Shown here: positions 5,794-9,087 of the stretch, in pieces
Position numbering within the stretch: position 1 is the first letter of the stretch
Layout of the letters: the number at the start of each line of letters is the position of its first letter
Source of the DNA: an uncultured Bacilli bacterium
GTDB lineage: Bacteria > Bacillota_I > Bacilli_A > RFN20 > CAG-826
Length of the DNA: 9,087 nucleotides
Assembly: GCA_905236535.1 (NCBI GenBank)
Contig: CAJOQN010000082.1
Coordinates: forward strand, 1 to 9,087
Direction: 5' to 3'
The notes under the pieces: model-generated
What the model was told of the DNA's origin: nothing
What the model saw: only the letters and a program-made list of their open reading frames with translations
Database searches by the model: none
Made by a program: the position numbers and the translations under genes

Positions 5794-7080
5794 ATGGATT
5801 TTAAGACTCATCTAAAAAAATATTTAAGCGATGAAAATATCGATAAGCTTTTAGATTCTTTAAAGAAAGAAGATAAGCACGCGGCTTTATTAAATACGGA
5901 TGTGATAAGTGATGAAGAATTTAAAAATCTCTTCCCAAATGTTATCCCACATCCAATTGTAAAACACGCATATTTATATGACAAAAATGAATATGATTTA
6001 GGGAAGAGTGTTTATCATCTTTTAGGAGCCTTTTATCTCCAAGAACCAAGTGCGATGATTCCCTCTTTTTTGCTTAATCCAAATAAGGATGATATTGTTT
6101 TAGATTTATGCGCCGCACCTGGAGGAAAAAGTATTCAATCATCTCTTTTAATGAATGGTGAGGGATTAATTATTTCTAACGATATCTCCCGTTCTAGATG
6201 CTTTGATATGCTTGAAAATGTTGAGAGACTAGGAATTGGAAATATCATCATCACCAATAATGATTTTTCAAATTTATATCATAATTATTTAGAAACATTT
6301 GACAAAATCATCCTCGACGCTCCATGTTCTGGATCCGGAATGATGAGAAAAGACAAAAGGATGATTGAAGATTGGTCATATCACAAAGTCTTAAAAAACC
6401 AAGAGATACAAAAATCATTAATCTCGATAGCTTATGATATGTTAAAACCAGGTGGTCTCTTGCTTTATTCCACTTGCTCTTTTTCTTACGAAGAGGATGA
6501 GGAAATAATTGAATATTTATTAAAGGAAAAAGGTGGTATTATTGAACCTCTTCCTAAAAGTGATTTATTCTATGTAGATAATACCCTACCTTATGGTGTG
6601 CATCTCTTCCCATATCTCTTTGATGGAGAGGGGCATTATATTTGTTTAATTAGAAAGGAAGGAGAACATAAATCCACCTCTTTAAAAGACATTTCAAGCA
6701 TCAAAGAAAAAGACATTTTTATCTCTTCTAAAATCAAAAAGGTCGAACATTTTAAAGATACATATTTCGGATTAACATCGAATCCAATAAAGCTTAAAAA
6801 TTTAAACATTATTAGATATGGCGTAAAGATTGGAAGAAAGCAAAAAGGTTATTTCGAATACGACTATCACTACTCTCGTTTTGTTAAAGATTTTCCAAAC
6901 AAAATTATGATAAACGAAGATGAGATGAAAACTTATTTAAGTGGTAATCCGATCGTCAAGCCTTGCGAGCGCGGGTATGTTCAAATAAATTATAAAGGTC
7001 TTAAAATTGCTTTCGGAAAATCTGATGGAAAGGTCATTAAGAACCACTTTCCAAAGGGTTTGAGGCGCTTTTTCTCATAA
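5794..7080 (+). CDS. NOP2/Sun family (RsmB/RsmF-like) rRNA cytosine-C5 methyltransferase
   Basis: This is a SAM-dependent enzyme forming 5-methylcytosine in RNA, most likely 16S rRNA. Numbering from ATG 5794 (428 residues), SAM motif I LDLCAAPGGKS is at 103-113, and NDIS at 129-132 binds the SAM ribose. Motif IV DAPCSGSG (175-182) holds C178, the product-release cysteine, and motif VI YSTCSFS (225-231) holds the nucleophile C228. The C-terminus resembles the RsmF-type extension, ending in a PUA-like stretch with GKSDGKVIKNHFPKGLRRFF (about 408-427). The frame is open from 5713, but those 27 residues (basic and aromatic, not family-like) overlap the promoter. MDFKTHLKKYL fits the usual N-terminus. 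RsmF-like domain order favours that subgroup over RsmB, since no NusB-like N-terminal domain is seen. The target base is not deducible. Confidence 0.93.
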   Translation: MDFKTHLKKYLSDENIDKLLDSLKKEDKHAALLNTDVISDEEFKNLFPNVIPHPIVKHAYLYDKNEYDLGKSVYHLLGAFYLQEPSAMIPSFLLNPNKDDIVLDLCAAPGGKSIQSSLLMNGEGLIISNDISRSRCFDMLENVERLGIGNIIITNNDFSNLYHNYLETFDKIILDAPCSGSGMMRKDKRMIEDWSYHKVLKNQEIQKSLISIAYDMLKPGGLLLYSTCSFSYEEDEEIIEYLLKEKGGIIEPLPKSDLFYVDNTLPYGVHLFPYLFDGEGHYICLIRKEGEHKSTSLKDISSIKEKDIFISSKIKKVEHFKDTYFGLTSNPIKLKNLNIIRYGVKIGRKQKGYFEYDYHYSRFVKDFPNKIMINEDEMKTYLSGNPIVKPCERGYVQINYKGLKIAFGKSDGKVIKNHFPKGLRRFFS

Positions 7081-7097
7081 AAAAATTCAAAAAAGTG

Positions 7098-7126
7098 TTG
7101 TAATAATAAATTATTAATAGTATTTT
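7098..7126 (+). promoter_or_regulatory. Candidate promoter of the lipoprotein gene
   Basis: TTGTAA (7098-7103), a 17-base spacer and TATTTT (7121-7126) give a plausible sigma-A promoter with 4 of 6 matches in each box. It would give a leader of about 30 bases ending in the strong Shine-Dalgarno AAAGGAG (7150-7156). No clear terminator lies between the methyltransferase stop and this promoter. Confidence 0.4.
7101..7116. repeat. AT-only inverted repeat inside the lipoprotein promoter
   Basis: TAATAAT-AA-ATTATTA is a perfect 7-base inverted repeat overlapping the end of the candidate -35 box and most of the spacer. It could be an operator, but in DNA this AT-rich such repeats also arise by chance. 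Confidence 0.3.
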
Positions 7127-7163
7127 AGAAACAAGCTATAACTTTTAAGAAAGGAGAAAAATT

Positions 7164-9087
7164 ATGAAAAATAGTAATTTACTTAAATTATTAGCCTTAA
7201 CCGGAATCGTTGTTTCATTAAGTGCATGTTTTGGTGGCAAAAAATCAATCAAATACACTGATGCTAACTACTCTCAAATCTTCCAAATTAGTGAAGAAGA
7301 AGATGATGATTCATTCGTTTTAGAAGGACAACATCTCCGTGTCAAAAAATTGGCATTTGCCGGTTATTATGGCGCAAGAGCTATCGGACAATTCATCGAA
7401 ATCGAATCCTGCCAATCCTTAGTAGTTGATACCTCCAAATTAAATGGTGGACTTAGATTTGCTGATTCCTTAGGTTATGATGAAGAAGATGCTGATCTTG
7501 GGCCTTATGATGTGTTCCAAGTTGAAGGTACACTCAAAAATGAACGTGGTCTTGCCGTTCTTGAAGCTGACAAAGTTGAAAGAGTTGAAAAGGCCGTTCT
7601 CAACGCAGAGGGAACTGGTCTTGATGCTGGCGAACTTCTTTATTCCCCAACATCCAAGAACAGAGGATCATTTGATTATTGGAGTGGAAGAAAGAATATT
7701 GGTGTTGCTTTCAGACAAGTAACTATGCAATTAGTTACCGTTCCTACTCTCCCAATCACTGCAGATACTCCTGCTTCTTTCAAAGCTGTTTTCCCAGGTG
7801 AAAGAACAACAAATTCTGACGACAATCTTTCTTTAATTGATTTCATAATCGAAGGATTATGCGAAGATTCCATCAAAGAAGTCAACACTGTCTTTGAAGA
7901 TCTTGAACCACTTGATTACGCGATGTTAACATTCACCACCGACTATGATGATGCTAGAGGCGGTGTCTGCGCAAGAATTAGTGATCCATGGCTTCTTTAT
8001 AGATCTGGTAAAATGGGTCCAGCCACCGTTAATAACGTTTTCCAAACCATGGATGACGCTCTTACATATGCTGGAAAAACTCTCGATGTGGAACCACTTG
8101 AAGGTCTCACATTAGATGAAAACGCTTTCTCAGTAGTCGTTGACAATTCTTATATGGGCAATGGCTATGCCGAAGGTTTAGTCGCTGAGTCCGATTCAGC
8201 CGACCTTCTTCTCTTCAATATCAACACCGATGATTCCGATGAAACTTGGGAAGCTCTCGCTGATGCTTTACTTGAATTGCCAGAAAAAGAATATGAAACT
8301 GGAAAAGTTCTTAAATGGACTCTCAAAGCTGTTGGACAAGATCAATATGGTAATGATGTTGCTCAACTTGAATACAAAATCATTGAATCTTCCGACGAAG
8401 AAACTTCTGAAGAAACCAGTGAAGTTTCTCCAGTCCGTCCATTATTAACTGATGGAAGTGAAAGTGAAAGTGAAAGTGAAGAAGAAAAAAGCAATGATCC
8501 TGAAGATGTTCTTGCTTATATTGATTTAATCAACGATGGTACCACAGTTGAAATTGATTACTACGCTCAATTAAATACATGGCAAGAATTCTCTTCTTTA
8601 GAAGATGGTATTGCTTTCATTGGTGATAAATTAACAGAAGATGGTTTAGGTTTCGCAAAAGCACATCCAGATTGGGAATCTCAACTTGAAGCTACTGACC
8701 TTGGTACTGCTACCCCAACTAACATCACCGTTGACTGGACACAAATGAACCAATTTGTCGAAGATGCCGAAATTTATTTAGTAACTATGGTTGTTGAATT
8801 TGGAGATTACGATACTGCTGTGGCTGCATTTAGTGCAGTACAAAAAGCTTTATATGGTAAACTTTTCTTCCAATCAAAATGTACTGCTTTCAGGCTTAAT
8901 GGTTGGTACAACGGGCTCAATAACGAATTCATCAGTATTGGTGCTGCCAACGTAGAAATGACTGCTCTTCAATTCATTTTCATGATTCAAGATGGTTATT
9001 TTATCTCTCTCGCAGATGGTGCCAATGCTAGAAATGTTACTTCATTTGCTGATGCTATCGCCATCATGAAAGCGGGTTTTGCCTGCA
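7164..9087 (+). CDS. Large acidic lipoprotein of unknown function (runs off right edge)
   Basis: I do not recognise this protein. The frame is open from ATG 7164 to the window end (641 codons), with AAAGGAG (7150-7156) 7 bases before the start. Residues 1-22 form a lipoprotein signal peptide: basic start, hydrophobic stretch LLKLLALTGIVVSLSAC, and lipobox L19-S20-A21-C22. Lipidation of C22 would anchor the protein on the outer face of the membrane. The mature part is rich in Asp and Glu. Residues about 50-142 (EGQHLRVKKL... FQVEGTL...VLEADKVERV) resemble a small beta-barrel of OB type, a weak inference. A Ser/Glu linker (407-446, including four SE pairs) separates two larger parts. Other cysteines are at 83, 233, 269, 573 and 641. 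No transporter, binding-protein or enzyme motif is evident. It uses more C-ending codons (ATC, TTC, GTC, ACC) than its neighbours. The gene stands alone after the methyltransferase. Confidence 0.85.
   Translation, partial: MKNSNLLKLLALTGIVVSLSACFGGKKSIKYTDANYSQIFQISEEEDDDSFVLEGQHLRVKKLAFAGYYGARAIGQFIEIESCQSLVVDTSKLNGGLRFADSLGYDEEDADLGPYDVFQVEGTLKNERGLAVLEADKVERVEKAVLNAEGTGLDAGELLYSPTSKNRGSFDYWSGRKNIGVAFRQVTMQLVTVPTLPITADTPASFKAVFPGERTTNSDDNLSLIDFIIEGLCEDSIKEVNTVFEDLEPLDYAMLTFTTDYDDARGGVCARISDPWLLYRSGKMGPATVNNVFQTMDDALTYAGKTLDVEPLEGLTLDENAFSVVVDNSYMGNGYAEGLVAESDSADLLLFNINTDDSDETWEALADALLELPEKEYETGKVLKWTLKAVGQDQYGNDVAQLEYKIIESSDEETSEETSEVSPVRPLLTDGSESESESEEEKSNDPEDVLAYIDLINDGTTVEIDYYAQLNTWQEFSSLEDGIAFIGDKLTEDGLGFAKAHPDWESQLEATDLGTATPTNITVDWTQMNQFVEDAEIYLVTMVVEFGDYDTAVAAFSAVQKALYGKLFFQSKCTAFRLNGWYNGLNNEFISIGAANVEMTALQFIFMIQDGYFISLADGANARNVTSFADAIAIMKAGFAC
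8457..8480 (+). repeat. In-frame hexanucleotide repeat (AGTGAA)x4 in the lipoprotein linker
   Basis: Four perfect AGTGAA copies encode Ser-Glu pairs at residues 432-439, followed by two further GAA codons. The tract lies in the acidic linker between the two larger parts of the lipoprotein. A change in copy number would alter linker length by two residues without shifting the frame. Confidence 0.9.

Noticed and set aside
7030..7100. Possible terminator after the methyltransferase gene
   Set aside because: The end has T- and A-runs, but I could not find a stable GC-containing stem directly before them.
7477..8448. Short open frames overlapping the lipoprotein on both strands
   Set aside because: The lipoprotein frame is open for 641 codons with a signal peptide and strong Shine-Dalgarno; the short frames are out-of-frame shadows.
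1..9087. CRISPR arrays, insertion sequences, tRNA or rRNA genes, toxin-antitoxin or defence modules
   Set aside because: I looked for them on both strands and saw no spaced repeats, transposase motifs, cloverleaf-like segments or recognisable defence genes; the window is mainly housekeeping.

Overview
The window looks like a chromosomal housekeeping segment from an AT-rich, low-GC Gram-positive bacterium (Bacillota, most likely class Bacilli or a Mollicutes/Erysipelotrichia-like relative). The reasons are a T-box riboswitch upstream of alaS, a MnmA of the long 'MRNWD...CPQE' type, a 421-residue RarA, a Bacillus-type pyrimidine-nucleoside phosphorylase and a Gram-positive-style lipoprotein. 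Tryptophan is read from TGG and no in-frame TGA was seen, so the standard bacterial code applies. The lineage is inference; there is no rRNA or other decisive marker.

Layout: (1) Positions 2613 down to 1, minus strand, hold a tRNA-centred gene series: dtd (D-aminoacyl-tRNA deacylase), mnmA (tRNA 2-thiouridylase, overlapping the dtd stop by 8 bases), then a T-box leader with its attenuator, then the first 247 codons of alaS, which runs off the left edge. (2) Positions 2656 to 4364, plus strand, hold a compact YfcE/MJ0936-type phosphodiesterase and rarA, 8 bases apart. They diverge from dtd across only 42 bases. (3) Positions 5668 to 4361, minus strand, hold a pyrimidine-nucleoside phosphorylase that converges on rarA, with the two stop codons overlapping. 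(4) Positions 5794 to 7080, plus strand, hold a NOP2/Sun (RsmB/RsmF-like) RNA cytosine-C5 methyltransferase. (5) Positions 7164 to the right edge hold the first 641 codons of a large acidic lipoprotein that I do not recognise.

How the genes fit together: dtd, mnmA, alaS and rarA sit in one neighbourhood in Bacillus subtilis too (from memory), so this is a rearranged version of a conserved Bacillota cluster. DTD and AlaRS share a proofreading theme, since DTD also removes glycine misloaded on tRNA-Ala. MnmA and the m5C methyltransferase are RNA-modification enzymes. alaS should respond to uncharged tRNA-Ala through the T-box, whose specifier reads GCC. Several starts (dtd, yfcE-like gene, methyltransferase) lack a Shine-Dalgarno and have a -10-like box 6 to 10 bases before the ATG, suggesting leaderless mRNAs. 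alaS, the phosphorylase and the lipoprotein have strong Shine-Dalgarno sequences.

I see no CRISPR array, insertion sequence, tRNA, rRNA or defence system, and nothing that amounts to a new multi-gene system. The least explained element is the lipoprotein. No stretch above 300 bases lacks a feature; the longest gene-free gap (743 to 1025) is mostly the T-box leader.
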